Numbered from the stretch's first letter, positions 1 to 13,665 are shown. The stretch: 64,000 bases of DNA from Liolophura sinensis (GCF_032854445.1 NC_088300.1:20625608-20689607), one strand, 5' to 3'. Notes: a model not told the origin generated them from the sequence alone. Numbers and translations: made by a program.

Positions 1-298
1 GTATTACGCTGTGCTCATGTATTACGTTATGCCCATGTATTACGTTGTGCTTATGTATGACGCTGTGCTCATATATCACGTTGTGCCCATGTATTACGCT
101 GTGCTCATGCCTTATGTTGTGCTCATGTATTACGTTTTGCTTATGTATTACGTTGTACTTATGTATTACCTTGTGCTCATGTATTACGTTGTAATCATGT
201 ATTACGCTGCTCCTAATGTATTACGTTGTGCTCATTTATTATGTTGTGCTTATATATTACGTTGTGCTCATGTATTAAGTTGTGCTCATGTATTACAT
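1..298. repeat. 18-bp minisatellite, cut by left edge
   Basis: About sixteen tandem copies of an 18-base unit close to GTATTACGTTGTGCTCAT, with point changes (CGCTG/CGTTG, CTCAT/CCCAT) and a few length variants. The array begins before base 1 and ends near 298, where unique sequence starts. Because 18 is a multiple of three, one frame stays open and reads as a repeating M-Y-Y-V-V-L peptide. This frame shows no sign of being a real protein. Confidence 0.9.
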
Positions 299-1740
299 TA
301 CAACACTCGTCAGTCCGGGTTGGGCCCGAGAAGGAAAATGTACCTGATCAATGTCTTACTTCCGCAAAGCTATTTTTTCGTTACAGAGATATTTACCATA
401 TCGTGTATGAAAAGCGTTGGATGTCACTTTGTAAACATGTTTTTTTTTATGAATCGTCAAAAAAGCAGACTTCTGCAGTTCAACATGCTTTATAAAGGGT
501 ATTCATACATCTATAGTTCTCCACTGGCGCGTCGGGAGTTTAGGCGCCTTAAGTCATGCAACTTTGTGAAAGCGCCATTTTAAAGGTTTAATATTTAGAC
601 ATCGTCGCTGTCAGAAAAATAATTTAAAGCGAAATGTTGTATATTTTGTGGTATTTTTAAGTGATCTTGTATGAAGGTACATGTACACATTATACACGTA
701 GTTTCAAGGATCTGTACATAACAAAACTCTTTTTGCTTCACCTGGTATCGTTTGAAGGATGCCAACTTCATCTCCATATCACGCCTCCATGAAAACGCCA
801 AGAACTTTCTCACAGAATGGCGGTTTCTTAAATTGGCTCTGATGTACGATAAAATGCTAGGGGACGCGTGTGAGGATCTCCAGCTTAGCATGGTTAGTCA
901 TATTTCTTTCCTGGGAGTAACGCCCATGGACGCTGGGCTACTATCGGCATTACAATCTCAATTATATTAATTTTCAGTACACGCTGTGCAATTAATTTTA
1001 CATGGCTGTAATTCTTGAGCAAGTATTATATGCTGTGTTCAGTGTCGACAACCTAAACAGTGTATAGTAATGGTGGAGGTGTGGCAGCTCAGTAAACCCC
1101 TGGCTAAAGGACCAGGAAGACCCCGTGGGGCGAGTGAGTAGTTCCAAGGCCAGACCGGAGATCACTTCCCGCAAATACTAGACCCGGTTAATTGTCTCTG
1201 TCCATGCATGTCAATTATTACCCAGATAACGGACACGTTACAAATAGTAGCTGTGCTCTCAATTATCCAGAGTGTACCGTTAGAGTAGAGTTGATTGTCC
1301 TTTATGTTTCTGTAAAGTTTTACTGAGTGCATGTTACGATTTTTACCTGTTACGCAAGCATGACAGTTGGTGAGTTAATAAAGGCGTGGTACGTAATTGC
1401 ATACAATTTAAATTTTTTGCCGTCCTCGGTTGTTACGTATTTAAAGAGGACAATGCACGTACTAGTACAGACCATGAAACCGGAAGTAACTATCATGTAA
1501 AGTTATAACCTAACAAGGCAGTCATGAAGTTATAATTTTACATGCCATCTTAACTACAACACAACACCTGTTAAAGGTGTTTAACATCATTGTGGCTATA
1601 TAACATGGTCACTTCACTTCAACCGCATTGAGACTTCTGTCTATTAATTCAGTACTGGTTGGTGAAAGAGCGAAACCATTACCTAGCTCATAACACATAT
1701 ATGCCGGTGTTAACCATGCAGAGAACACCACACTCCCATT
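299..1740. other. no gene seen
   Basis: AT-rich sequence with short open frames only. No frame has splice sites and coding character together. A GC-richer patch near 1073-1200 contains a tRNA A-box-like stretch but no matching B box, so it is not called. Confidence 0.6.
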
Positions 1741-1749
1741 TCTAGAGAG

Positions 1750-1850
1750 AAAAAACAGAGCAGCGACGACAGTGCGATAGCTGGCACCAATGAAATACCG
1801 GTGTACTTATCTTACAGGTGTACCAGCTGGATAATCAACTTAGACGACAA
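1750..1850. repeat. dispersed repeat, core AGAGCAGCGACGACAGTG, copy 1
   Basis: The core at about 1757-1779 recurs in altered form near 15337-15360 and 52357-52379. Here it is followed by a short imperfect inverted pair, AGCTGGCACC and GGTGTACCAGCT, suggesting the tip of a fold-back element. Element boundaries are not visible. Confidence 0.55.
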
Positions 1851-2236
1851 TGAAAAATAAGAGCACGCGGGTTGCGTCAGAAATTCATTAGGCTGGTCAA
1901 ATTCCTGCAGTTCGTGAATAATTCAGCGATATCACGAACCATCGCTTATAGATAACACCTACAGACGTGTTGTAAACTCAGTGTTTGTGAACTTCTGGGA
2001 TGAGCTTACAACTCAGGGATAGTGTATTGCACATCTTGTATATAACAGGAGTAGGCAGTCGTCAGTTTACAAGGAAACTCAATTTACACAGTAGCATAAT
2101 GAGTAACATTGATAGCCGGTGTCTGTTCCATGTCGATTGGGCAAACATGTTCGATTTCCAGACAGCCTTCTGCACTGTTTATCGCCAAAACCGTGTGACC
2201 AGAGATTTCACTATTGCCTAGGCATGGTCATGAATA

Positions 2237-2581
2237 CACCAGACATGACACCTACAACATTATACTGACACCGGGTCAACCGGTCATGTTTCCTTGCTCT
2301 AAACTCCCAGGACTGAGCACCAAGAGAGGCAGCAACAAGTAACAATTTTAATCTTTTTGATGTGACCCGACCCGGGGTTTTCGAAATGACTTGCAGAGTG
2401 ATAATCATTTACGTGTGTAACATTATACTGACACCGGGTCAACCGGTCATGTTTCCTTGCTCTAAACTCCCAGGACTGAGCACCAAGAAAGGCAGCAACA
2501 AGTAACAATTTTAATCTTTTTGATGTGACCCGACCCGGGGTTTTCGAAATGACTTGCAGAGTGATAATCATTTACGTGTGT
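2237..2581 (+). repeat. 163-bp tandem duplication within an older dispersed repeat
   Basis: Units 2256-2418 and 2419-2581 are the same 163 bases with a single difference I could find (AAGAGAGGCAG against AAGAAAGGCAG), so the duplication is recent. The unit holds ACACCGGGTCAACCGGTC, AGGCAGCAACAAGTA and GACCCGACCCGGGG. The sequence just before it (2237-2330) also resembles 32110-32230, so the unit comes from a dispersed repeat family. A minus-strand locus at 57.0 kb shares AGGCAGCAACAAGTA. Confidence 0.9.
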
Positions 2582-5500
2582 CTCATTTAATAGGTGTCTG
2601 GCAATTAAGACATCGCACTGAATGTGGGGGCCGTTTTGGGGCTGTTACATGCCCCTAGGAGAGTACACATGTGTATTCCTTGACTCTATGATGCGAGGAG
2701 ACTTGAAGTGTGAACCATAGTTGCAGTTGTTGAAATTTGCACTGTGATGAGTATGATAGTATGATAGAAAAGTTCAGTACTCGAAATCTGAAAGAAAAAG
2801 GGAGTAAAAAGGGGTAAAAAAACCCCTTCCCCAAAAGCAACATACAAAGTGGGCAGCAACAAAATAAATGGCATAAAATTCAGCTACTTCTATTTGAATC
2901 CAATGGTTCTTTTAATCTGATCGAATATTACCCCAATGGCAGTTGAACACAAGACTGCAGAATCGATTACAGATTCATATCATCAAAAGGCTTATGATAA
3001 ACTATAACCCCCTGATATGCTTTTTCTGTCATTAATTCACTTTATTACAATAGATGCTACACATTGTCTTATTCTCTAAGGATGTACTTTTGTTTTGGCG
3101 ATAACTTGTCGTAATCAAGCACAAAATAAACCTAATGATTCTTGTTGTCATTGTTTTGATACAGAAGAATGTTCATTGCATTCAAAGCAGCCAGTAATCA
3201 TTGTGTCCTGTTTCGTTTATAGCAGCAGGTTGTATTACACTTTTTGTGTTGCTGAGGATGGTTTGGGGGGAAAGATCAAGAATCCGATGAGTGCCTCTTC
3301 TGACATATTTGTGGTACTGACCTTGATGTGTCATGTTGGGGGTTATTACAACAATGTTTCATCCCCCCGTCACACCATAGCAGTCGAAGGTATCGACCTT
3401 AGGTCTATTATCTTCACACTGAGCTTAAGGCAATCGAGTTAGAACAGGAATTATTATATTATTCTTGTATTTCCCGGGGCTAGAAAGCCACAACCCGATC
3501 ACTCTAGAGTTAGAATGAATGCATTCCACGCCTCAGCCATATTTGTGGATGATATAACATAAATGTATAATGCCTACAGCGATATCATAAATACATCTAT
3601 ATGAGTCAACAGCTTAATATGCTGATCGTCTTTATAAAACGTAACTCCCGTAATTGGCACTACTATGTGTACTTAATAACAATACTGGCTGTAATCCGGT
3701 TTTAAAATATGATCTGCTTAAATGAGATGAATTATTGCAGAACTTCTTTTCTGCCCTTTTATCGCAACTAGCTAGGTTTTAAAACTACGGGTGAGTGGTT
3801 AATACGATCCCATGCATTTATCATGTTTCTAACTTTCATCGTTAGGACAGCGGATGTATCATTATGGCGCTATCCATTGTAACCGTAAGCTTTATTTCCA
3901 CGGCTCACATTTAAATAGATTTAGCAAAACGACAAAGCGCCAAAATAGTTTTAGTTTTGCAGTTTTTGTGTCTCAGGTTTATTTAGAAACACAACAAGGC
4001 AAACAAATCAAAAGATGAGAAGATGATATATAACGTCTAAAGCACAAAATTGAGCTGTAAAAAGAGGAGAACAATGTTGCCTTTTCCTTTCACGCTGATG
4101 TTGCCGATGAAAGGCGACAAAATAAAATATTTGTTTATCACATAAAAAGGCTACTGATTTGCAATTCCGCACATTGCTTTCCATAGAATATGCAATGTAA
4201 TTATTGAGAAGAATTCTAGTTTAGACTGCACTCAGTAGTCATTGTCCGGGGTGCATCACTGTTTACTATAGTGGAAATGACTCGGACGGCTTTTGTTATT
4301 AAAGCCAATTAAGACATTCTAAAAACATAAACAGGAATTTTACAGGCCAGGTTGACTTTTCTGCGAATCATGAATATTCCAAATATTAATTTCAAACTGC
4401 ACCAATTTTCAGTACAATAATCCATTTTTTCATGTTTCAGGATTCAATCTCAGATGTGTGAAATAGAACAAAAAATCAAATTCATTCAATGTAAAAGACC
4501 CCAAACTCAATATTACATCTTATTGACATGCAACTATCAAATGGTTATTTTGTCAACACTGTCTGCCTCTTTAACACTGTCATCGCTGTTGTAGTTTTTC
4601 TGGATATGCTGTAGATGTTTTATACTATAGATGAGTAAATACTTTTGTCTACCGACCTACACATTTTGAACAAGTTTGTATGCTTTAAACTGAAAGCACA
4701 GCCAATATTTGTTGGATAAAATGAAAGGTTTTTCCTCACTTTACTTGAGTAGAGGAAATAATTTGAACGTAATATGCGAATATTTTCCCATAAATGATAG
4801 AATGGACTTCACTCTACAAACAATATTATGTGATAAAATCAGGTCTGATGCACGCCCTCGTTGACTCACAAACAAAGGTTGTTCTTACATCTCGTTGGCG
4901 TCGTCCTACAAAGAGTATAAAACTGTATACTTTAACGGTTAGTATTTATGGAGAAAAGTAAACTCATTAGATGATTGGCAAAATAAAGCTAAAAAGCAGA
5001 GCTATCAAGAGCTGGATTAGAGCGCGCGACCACATTAGTCAATATCTCGAGGCTCATCTTTCACTATATCAGTAGCAATATTCAAATTCTGACGGCTAGG
5101 TTGAGTATGGTTATGCGCCGGCTCATTCTCTCTGAGGGAGCCGACTCCGAAAAGCCCTTCGATACTAATGCTAAATCCTCAGAAAATTGTAACAACTGTA
5201 TCACTTCAATTGGCGCATGTCAGTCAAATATCTTGCTGTATTGTCTGTCAGTTCCTTGAAGAGTTGATAATAGTGTAAGTTTTATATTTGCCGGGTATCT
5301 ATGACTCGAAAGCTTACATTGCTTGCGTGTGCGAATCCCGTTACCAGTCAGCAAGCCACAGGAAAACATCGCGTCGTTTGTATCTGTCATTGTGGGAAGC
5401 GTATTTGCCCATGTAACCAGCCCTCGCCAGATGTTACCCTCTCAAGGAAACCAATACTTAACCGTTAGCGCCACTGGTGTATGGCAAGTCGTCTGGAAAG

Positions 5501-7085
5501 CCAAAGTGGCACGGAAACATGCTGATTGTTGGCTTAAAAGCTCTTCATGGCGACACATGTCAAAGACATTAAGAGTTTTCCCACGTTTTGATTCACGAAA
5601 TAGAATCCATGGTATCCTACGTATTATTATTAGTCTTTAGCTGTTCAGTTTTACATTTCTTGCAGAATAACATCTCAAATCCCCCAAAAACAGGTTATCA
5701 ATAGTGGGAATGAACAGAGTGCGGAGACGTGGAAATGGTAAGCCCCATCCCACAGTTGACCACTACGTCTATGAGCTGGAAAGGATTACTTAAAAAAATC
5801 CGAGAGCAGTCGTGAGTACGTATTTGCCCTTTCGAGTGATGTAGAAGTTGTGGCCTTTGTACCCAAAACCCCAGGAATTCGGTGTGTTTACCTGAAATAT
5901 TACATTGGGGATCTATGAAAGAATATGTCACGTGATACTCTGAGGGGCTCAGGAACCCTGAGAATATTGACATTGCTTTATACCGACCACTGGGCAACAC
6001 TTTTCTTTGTGCATTCTAAAAATTAAATCGTTTAAATATTTTTATATGACTATAGAAATTAAGTATATCCTATAGTGCTGGGTATATTAGCCAGACCATA
6101 GCGGTGTTGTTAGCCGATTATGCTCATAGAGTACTAAAAAGCAAAGTAACAACTATGCATTTCGTTACAAAACTGCATGGATTAAAAGAATAAAGAACAA
6201 ATAATTTTAATATTCGCTTCCAATGAACAATACCTTTTATCTTGAACCTCTCTCTCTATGAAATAATAGCAGATATCTTACAAATGGTTCCCTAAAAGAA
6301 ATGGGGTATCAACAAAACAAAATATAAACAGGCAGGAAATATTACCTTAGTATTTAAAAAATGTTGATGAGCCTTTCCGCTAAAAACATAAATCATGTTC
6401 AACTTAACCATTACAGGGGAATTGCAACACACTTTGTCTGTGATGCCTTTAGTGTCATAGACAATCTTTACATGTATATTTCGTCTCGAGTAATTCATAT
6501 CAGAGTATATACAGTTCTGCTAGCATATTATTGCAATCTAAGGCATTTGACTCTAATGTAGTTTATACAGGCATGTGGACAACTATTTTTGATTCCTGTT
6601 TCCTTGATTCTACTGATCATGCAAAAAGATTGATTGTATCTGAATAACTGATTCTCAAATTTCTTACCTTTCTGGTAAGTCGCCCAAACCCCCGAAGCAC
6701 GCATGGTTGATAACCAGGAGAAAGCTAGACTCTGATCCTTATCACCTGAAGTACTTTGTCATAAGAACGATTGAAAAAGCTCTTCATTGTATGTAATGAT
6801 TTGTTTTCATTGGCATATTACGCTGCGTTTAACAAATACATGTCGAACAGAAAATTTAGATGCCTGTCTTTCAATCGCTATAAGACACAAGGTGTGGGCT
6901 CAAAATCGGGCCAGGGTCACGGAATTTGTAGAATAGTGGCGCCTTGGTGACTATTACTGCTGGCGCAGTTTAACCTACGTTGAATACCATATACTTGCCT
7001 TCCAACAATATGGTGCGCATATCTGTACGTCACATTTGAGAAAGCTAGTCAGTAACTTGCAAAAAATATCGATTACCTCAAACGG
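2582..7085. other. 4.5 kb without recognised genes
   Basis: AT-rich, with scattered frames under about 120 codons, several starting at non-ATG codons. None has a recognisable domain or a convincing acceptor/donor pair. A tRNA B-box-like TGTGCGAATCCCG near 5330 has no clear A box and may be a decayed SINE head. Confidence 0.55.
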
Positions 7086-7175
7086 TCCGGTTTCCTGCAC
7101 CCATAAAACTGACCACCATCGCATAAGGGAATAATCCTTCAGTTTGGTATCAAATAACAATAAAATAAATAAATA
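7086..7175 (+). mobile_element. SINE 3' fragment
   Basis: Runs from CCGGTTTCCTGCACCCATAA through a degenerate GCATAAGGGAATAATCCTTC to the tail AATAAAATAAATAAATA. It matches the 3' half of the full-length copy at 41783-42060 read on its minus strand. The tRNA-like head is missing. Divergence suggests an old insertion. Confidence 0.8.
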
Positions 7176-9111
7176 CAGCACATAATTCACCCTTTTTTCG
7201 GCAGATGCCAGACACTGAGTTGTTTGAACTTTGGGTTCTAGAAATATAGAAATCGGTAAGGCAGTTTCTGTCTAGTGATAAGACATTTCAGCTAAACAAA
7301 TTGTATTCTGGGTGAATTTTCTGTGCTCTACGATGGGAAGAAGAAAGCTAGAATTAAGAATCACGCTCGAATAACGCTGCAATGTGTCACCTGAGATAAT
7401 TTGAAAAATTAGATTTGGTGGGAATTGGTTGAAGAGAGTTGCAGCAATAGGCGAAGAAATTAATTTTCGAGCTACCCTGCGTTATATCGGCAAAGATCAA
7501 TCGACAAGAGACAGGACAGAAGCTTTGCCCGGACGACGTCGATAGGGACAATAGCGTCTGTGTTCTGGTGGGCAGGGAGACACTGGACGAGCAGCTGACG
7601 CGGGCATGGTCGAACTAGTAAGTGACCAATTAGCCCTAAACGCACTTAAAATCTCTTTAATAAGAATGAGTCTTCCTGCATGGGCCAGAGACAACAATGC
7701 AAGATGACCCCATGAGGTTTCTGGTCTTCAGCCCGACCCTGGGATTTGCCTGTATTTTGTCTGCTGACCATACTCAGAGCCAATCACGGTCAATTATTAG
7801 ATTTTAAACCTATCGGACACACAGAGCTCAGGATAACGAGGTGCTGTGATGTTTCCAAATCTCATTTAACAGATATGCTGACCTGACCTAATGAGATACT
7901 GCTACTGAATATAAATTGTAGCCTCAACGCCTACGAGTAGAAGACTTATTAGAATTAGCCTGTAACACATTGCGATGGACATCTAGCCCTGGAGGAACTT
8001 CAGCACATCGGAACCTCTGGGATTTGGTGTTTGGTCCGCAAGTGGACGAAATTTGGGCATTCAACCAAACGCACAATACCACGGTCCTGTAAGAAATGTT
8101 CATCTAGATTCACAACATAAAATACTTTCAACGGTTATATGTTTCGCAGAAAAGTTAGGTTGTCAAAAATTGCTATGTAACCCAAATAAGTGACCTGACT
8201 GGTACTCCACGTTCACTGAAACTAGCAAAGCGACTAAAATATAATAACTTATTTATGGCCAAACATATATGATAAAGTAAGAACATATCTAAAGTTTGAT
8301 CAAACGTCATTACATAATTTTTAATTAACATTCGTTCTATCTTGTCCAAATGTACAAGGTTTCATCGACTCTTAAACTATTAATGCATCAATTAAATGCT
8401 GGGTTTTCTTTAAAATCTATGATTAATCAGTTAAATATGTAAATAAACTCGCATTAATATAATATTTCATCCCGTAGTGTCCTGGTCTTCATACTTTGAA
8501 ATTCTATTGTTTTACTGTTTCCATCGTATACAATTTTCTCTGATATAAGATGTCACTCACGCTTTTCTTTCCTCAGATACATGCGCTGTAAGTGATTTGG
8601 GCTCTCTAAGGTAGACACAAGTAGTATCTGGTCATGATGCTTACATTGATGTAAATTCTTTTGTAGAAAGTTATTGTCCACCAGACATAAACAACACAGA
8701 CTGAACTGCAGGAACTGTCCTGTGACGTTTGCGAACAAGGTTATTTTTTTCAATTTGTAATTTGAGGGCGTAAAGGGCGCGTTATGTGTATCGTTGCAGT
8801 GAATAATAAGTATATTGAAAGATTTATGCTTAACCTAATTACGTGATTACGAAAAAATGTTTGAAACTCTAGGCGCTTCTAGATTTTAATAATTGTTTAC
8901 ATACAGATGTCTTTGCTGGTCCAGAGCATTGGAGTCCATCATGTCAGACAAGAAGCCGTCATCAATGCAATCATATGTTAGAAATCATCTCCTAGTAGAT
9001 CGACCGTGACTTTACGTTAACGGTTTTACCAAGTCCTCTCCAATCTGGTTTATACCACCCACCGATATTTCATTGAATAAGACGTAAAACTTAAATAATA
9101 TTGGTATATAA
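7176..9111. other. no gene seen
   Basis: AT-rich. The longest frames are short and lack domain or splice support. Confidence 0.5.
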
Positions 9112-9290
9112 ATAGCGCCTTACTCAAGAATATTTCACTTATACGACGACCGGCAGCATTATGATGGGACGGAATTGAGCAGCCTAAGTGGTAAACCCAC
9201 GACCATTGGCAGATTGCTGAAAGACGAAGGAAGCCATCATGAGCTGGACTTGAAGAAAGAGAGTGACCGTATCGGTGACAGGCTCCTGGG
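9112..9290 (-). mobile_element. SINE, head-truncated, minus strand
   Basis: Read on the plus strand it goes CCTTACTCAAGAATATTTCA, then a GACGACCGGCAGCATTATG body, then GAGCTGGACTTGAA, which is the reverse of the B-box region. It stops at CTCCTGGGT, so the A-box end is missing. The 3' tail is replaced or heavily mutated. Confidence 0.85.
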
Positions 9291-10610
9291 TGAAACTTTA
9301 AACTTAGTTGTTTACATGCCTTCTTTACCTTCCTTATATTCAGGCCATTATGAAATTTCTTGTTGTGCCCTTCAAAATGCACACTAAACATTCGTCTGTG
9401 CTAAGCGTAGGAAATGAAGGCATTACTCACGCGAATACAGATCAGACGATCTGCGGTTGAATAAAGTAGTAAATACTGAGAATTGTAGAAAAGGATAGAG
9501 ACCGGCAATGGTCGTTAAGCACTGATATTCAGTACACACACCGACAAGACAAGACAACAAGGTTGTGAAGACATTTATTAAACGGAGTAGCCTCCCTTTT
9601 ATTGAAGTCAAATTCACCAATATCATGTTCATACAAGTCCTCAATAGACAGAACAATACTACACAAAATCATGCAGGACTGGTTTAAATAATAATGAAAA
9701 TATCTGACTGATTTGGCTGCGACTTTAAGCAAGGATGTTTGCCAGGTACCATGAGAAAGGTTTTACTGGCTCTTCCTACACACGTAAACCTAGTCTCGTG
9801 GGATACATGAAAACTTCTAGAATGCGGTGTAAAAGTGCGTGCGGTCTTCAATAGTGCCTGAAAGACACACATAAAAGGACCACATCAGATGAACATGCCA
9901 AAAAGGCTCCCATTAGGAAGTCAACAAACGCAGTTTACTAGGCTATTATTAACATTCAGTTATGACGTATAATATCGATTTGTACATTTAACGAGTTGAG
10001 GTTATAGTGTTTGTCACTGCTTGCTTCAACACTGAATTTACACACATGTAACATTGTACGAACAATAGCGCGTCGCTTTGTAAACAGGCCATTCCGTTCA
10101 ACGCAGAAGGCACTTGTCAGCCAACCCACAGTGTGATCTAATACCAAACTGACCAATCGTCAAGCTTCATTCAGTCAATGTCGTCACAACTACGGTTGTA
10201 AAAGTTTTGTGGAATTAAGTCCCGGCCCTCCAGTTGCATGTTCTTAATGTCGCAACAGTGTTCTGGGAACACAGTCATCAGACACTATCCATCTAAATGT
10301 CCACTTGATGAATGTTCACAACACTATGTTGGTTACATGGCAACACGCAATGTCTCTAAGTATAGAAGACCAGTTTCAGTGTCGACCACCAAACCAGGCT
10401 AAAACTTGTTCCTCAAACCGTGGCTCTATGCATATAGGTTTAGGCTAATTCAGTAAATGCCGTAGTATTCTGAATTAGAGTAGGCAATAGTCCATTGTAT
10501 CAAAAAACGTGATGACGGGCTAGGAGATAATCACCTTGAGTGGAGAAAACTAATCTGAGAGACGAAACTTTCCCTTACTTAAGTTTAATCGATCACTCTA
10601 ACATTCCTCT
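9291..10610. other. no gene seen
   Basis: Short frames on both strands only; nothing recognised. Confidence 0.5.
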
Positions 10611-10815
10611 ACCATTTGTCAAACATATCTAACTTATAATGAACACTTCACATTTGTCAACACCGTCTAGCTGACAGCTGACAATACACATCTGCCATCA
10701 ATATCTACATGTAGCTTACAGCCTACACTGAATTTGAAACAGCAATATCTAAGCTTACATTTTTCACTGTGTGTTTGTTAACAAAACAGTATTCAATCTA
10801 CACTTCAAATTTGTT
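10611..10815. repeat. diverged outlier of the 38-bp minisatellite
   Basis: Contains repeated CATTTGTCAACACC, CATCAATATCTACA and CTACACTGAATTTG-type pieces that line up with the cleaner array at 11.4-12.3 kb. About 560 bases of unrelated sequence (10816-11377) separate the two, with no gene seen in it. Confidence 0.6.
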
Positions 10816-11377
10816 AATGGAGAAGAAAACTTTTTTAAAAATGACACTATAGGCTGAAAAGAGCAAATTTTTTTTCTATCTGGTGGTGCCTGTTGCACAA
10901 TTTTCCTCGCCACACACGTAAAGCCTGAAAATGGCAAAGCTGACATAAATCGCTGAGTTCATCACGGCCTCCATCTTTAACACCCTGTAATTTATGCTGG
11001 GGGTGTGTTGCCTCTCAGCCATTGTTAGTCGTTAAAACTGCCGGCTGGTTCGTGTAAGCTCGGAACCTACGTCCAACAAACTTGTTTCCCGATCAACAAG
11101 CGGAAAACGAACTATACTGTTCGCTACCTTCTGGGAAGAAGAGTTCTACCGGAAATGTACGAAATGCACTTAGACAGTTTAGGCGGCAATTCTTGTACAA
11201 AATGGTGTCGCCCACAGCGGATTTTGACGCTGACTTGTCAACTTGAGGTACAGATTATAATTTTTTACGGCATGCACCTTCGAGGAAATGCATACTCTTT
11301 TCAATGTTATTTGTTTGATATTTAAGTTTTCTTCTCCTTTAACACCCATTTTGCTGACTGAACTCCGCGTTAACAAT

Positions 11378-12258
11378 ACCACTAATACAAGCTACATTAT
11401 ACAACAGAAAACTTCATTAACCTTACAGTTTCTCGGCAATACGTACCGTAGGGTATACACTGAATACTGACGACAACATCAACCTTACAGTCCCCACAGT
11501 ATATTTGTCAACAACACCAACCTTACAGTCCACAGTGCTCATTTATTAAGAATATCAACCTGTTTCCACTGTACGATAGGACTTACATATTAAACAGTAC
11601 ATTTGTCAACAAAACCTGATGTACAGTGTGGGCTATACATCTGTCAACAATACCAAGCTTAACGCCTACACTGTATATGCGTTCATAATACCAAGCTAAC
11701 GAAGTAAGCTGTACAAATGTCAACAATACCAAGCTAACAATGCATGCTATGTAGCTATCATCAATACCAGGCGTACATTTTACACCGTATATGTGTCATC
11801 AATATCAAGCGTACAGTCTAAACCGTATATCTGTCATCAATACCAGAGTACAGTCTACACCGTATATGTGTCATCAATATCAAGCGTACAATCTACACTG
11901 TATATGTGTCATCAATATCAAGCGAGTCTGCACCGTATATAAGTCAACAATACCAAGCGTACAGTCTATACCGTATATCTGTCATCAGTACCAAGTGAAG
12001 AGTCTACACCATATATGTGTCATCAGTATCAAGCGAGCAGTCTACACGGTATATGTGTTATCAATATCAAGCGAGTCTGCACCGTATATGTGTCAACAGT
12101 ACCAAGCGTCTAGACCGAATATATGTCAACAGTACCGAGCGTACAGTCTAGACCGTATATGTGCCAACAACACCAAGCTTACACCCTACATTGTACGTTT
12201 CACAGCAAAATCTATCTTACAATCTACATAATACTTTCGTCAACAATATCAGACTTGC
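11378..12258. repeat. 38-bp minisatellite
   Basis: The best-preserved part, 11760-12170, repeats a unit close to TCAATATCAAGCGTACAGTC followed by TACACCGTATATGTGTCA (38 bases), with occasional 35- to 37-base variants. Copies upstream of 11760 are increasingly degenerate. The open frame 11791-12231 is the translated repeat and is not called as a gene. Confidence 0.88.
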
Positions 12259-13544
12259 AGCTTTGTATTTAAATGTCATATCTGTCATTGCTCAAGTATG
12301 AAAACACGACACAGATAGAAACGTTCGTGTCTAAAACAGCTACAGACATCTGTTGCCTGAGAAAGATACAATAAATAAGGGCTGTCAACAGTCGAAGCCA
12401 ATGTCCTTGGATAGAAAATCAAATGATGGATGTCTTAGGCAAAGTTCAAGCAGATGTACCCCAGTCGCACATTTATTGCAAGTGTTTATACACATATAAC
12501 CCCCATATTATCCCTACCATATCTCTAGGTCTCTTTATGACAGTCTATTTCTTTTTTGAAGATGATAATTTTGAGTTTCTACAAATTTACAGTAAAACTC
12601 TACTTTTGACAGCTTTAAGACAACGTGCCTGTCTGCAATTGTAGACTGTTAGATAAGCCATTTTCCCACGGACGGTCTTGGGGTGCTGTTAAGTCTTTCG
12701 TCGGAAACTATGATATAAACTCTCCTTGAAATGAAGCCAGTAGTTGAAGAGTTAGAGAGGTGAAGGCAGTCGGAAAGGATCATGTTTTAGGACCAGAGAA
12801 AACAGCTACCCAGCTCTGGTAACTTTCGGTCATGAAGTATAACTCAGCCATGCCCTTTGTAAAGTATTATAGAACTGGGGGACGTAAGTACTGGGATTAA
12901 ATCGTATTTTTCGTTACTTGATCTAATTTGTTGCGCTTGTTAGTTCGTCCACTTAAATTATTCTATAAAGCCGAAAACGCTTAACAAAGGATTCGAGTTT
13001 CCCTTTTATCCTTCCTTTCGCACAAGTTTCACGGTGCTAAAGAGACTCCCGTGTATAGATCAAGTGGTGTATTCGAGGACGACCAGGACGCGTCCTGTAG
13101 CCGAATAAACAGGTGGAATACATGTAGTCCAGAATCTCGACATTTGCCTTTCTTCATCCTTACAATTTAAACACCTCGGTGAAAGGAGACAAGCAGCTAG
13201 CATTATCAAACGGAATGATTCTCTGTTCGAAGATTTCCTGGGATAAACTTAAGTCGCAAAATTGTGGGTGTATCTTTGAAACGGCTGGATCAGTCATTTA
13301 TCGATCAAGGCATCAAAGGCAACATACACATATTTTCAAACACGGTGAGAAATGCTGCTGAACTCTTCATGATTAAAGACGCTAGACCGGAGAATTTTGG
13401 CAAAAAATGGATTAGTTATTTTTATATCATTTTGAGCAGCCCAAATAATTACCTTTCACAAAATATCAACCTTGTCTGTGCAAATTTTACCGTTCAAAAT
13501 CGATCACAAAATTCTTAACTTTTATCAAGGGTTACAAATTTTTC
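12259..13544. other. no gene called; weak coding-like patch
   Basis: A frame at 13264-13518 starts at GTG and has an ordinary amino-acid mix. A GTGAGA donor-like site lies inside it near 13346. No domain was recognised and no acceptor fits, so it is noted but not called. The 73-codon ATG frame at 12423 likewise has no support. Confidence 0.4.
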
Positions 13545-13665
13545 AAACTTTAGAATCATTTTAACACTATAAATAGCACAGGTCCTGGTTGGGGTATTCA
13601 CTAAAAGGCAGTAATTTCGGCAATTCTTGGTAAGTTCAGAAAAATTTTATTTTATTAGCGAATAT
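13545..13665 (+). repeat. dispersed repeat, copy A
   Basis: The stretch ACTTTAGAATCATTTTAACA, then CTATAAATAGCACAGGTCC and TATTCACTAAAAGGCAGTAA, aligns with 60737-60835 in the same order and spacing. Both are diverged. Family unknown. Confidence 0.7.

Noticed and set aside
11-583. 190-codon ORF with MYYVVL repeats as a membrane protein
   Set aside because: It is the 18-bp minisatellite read in an open frame; the remaining codons run into unrelated AT-rich DNA with no domain.
5323-5640. 105-codon ORF
   Set aside because: GTG start, no domain, no splice context; the 5' end resembles a tRNA B box rather than coding sequence.
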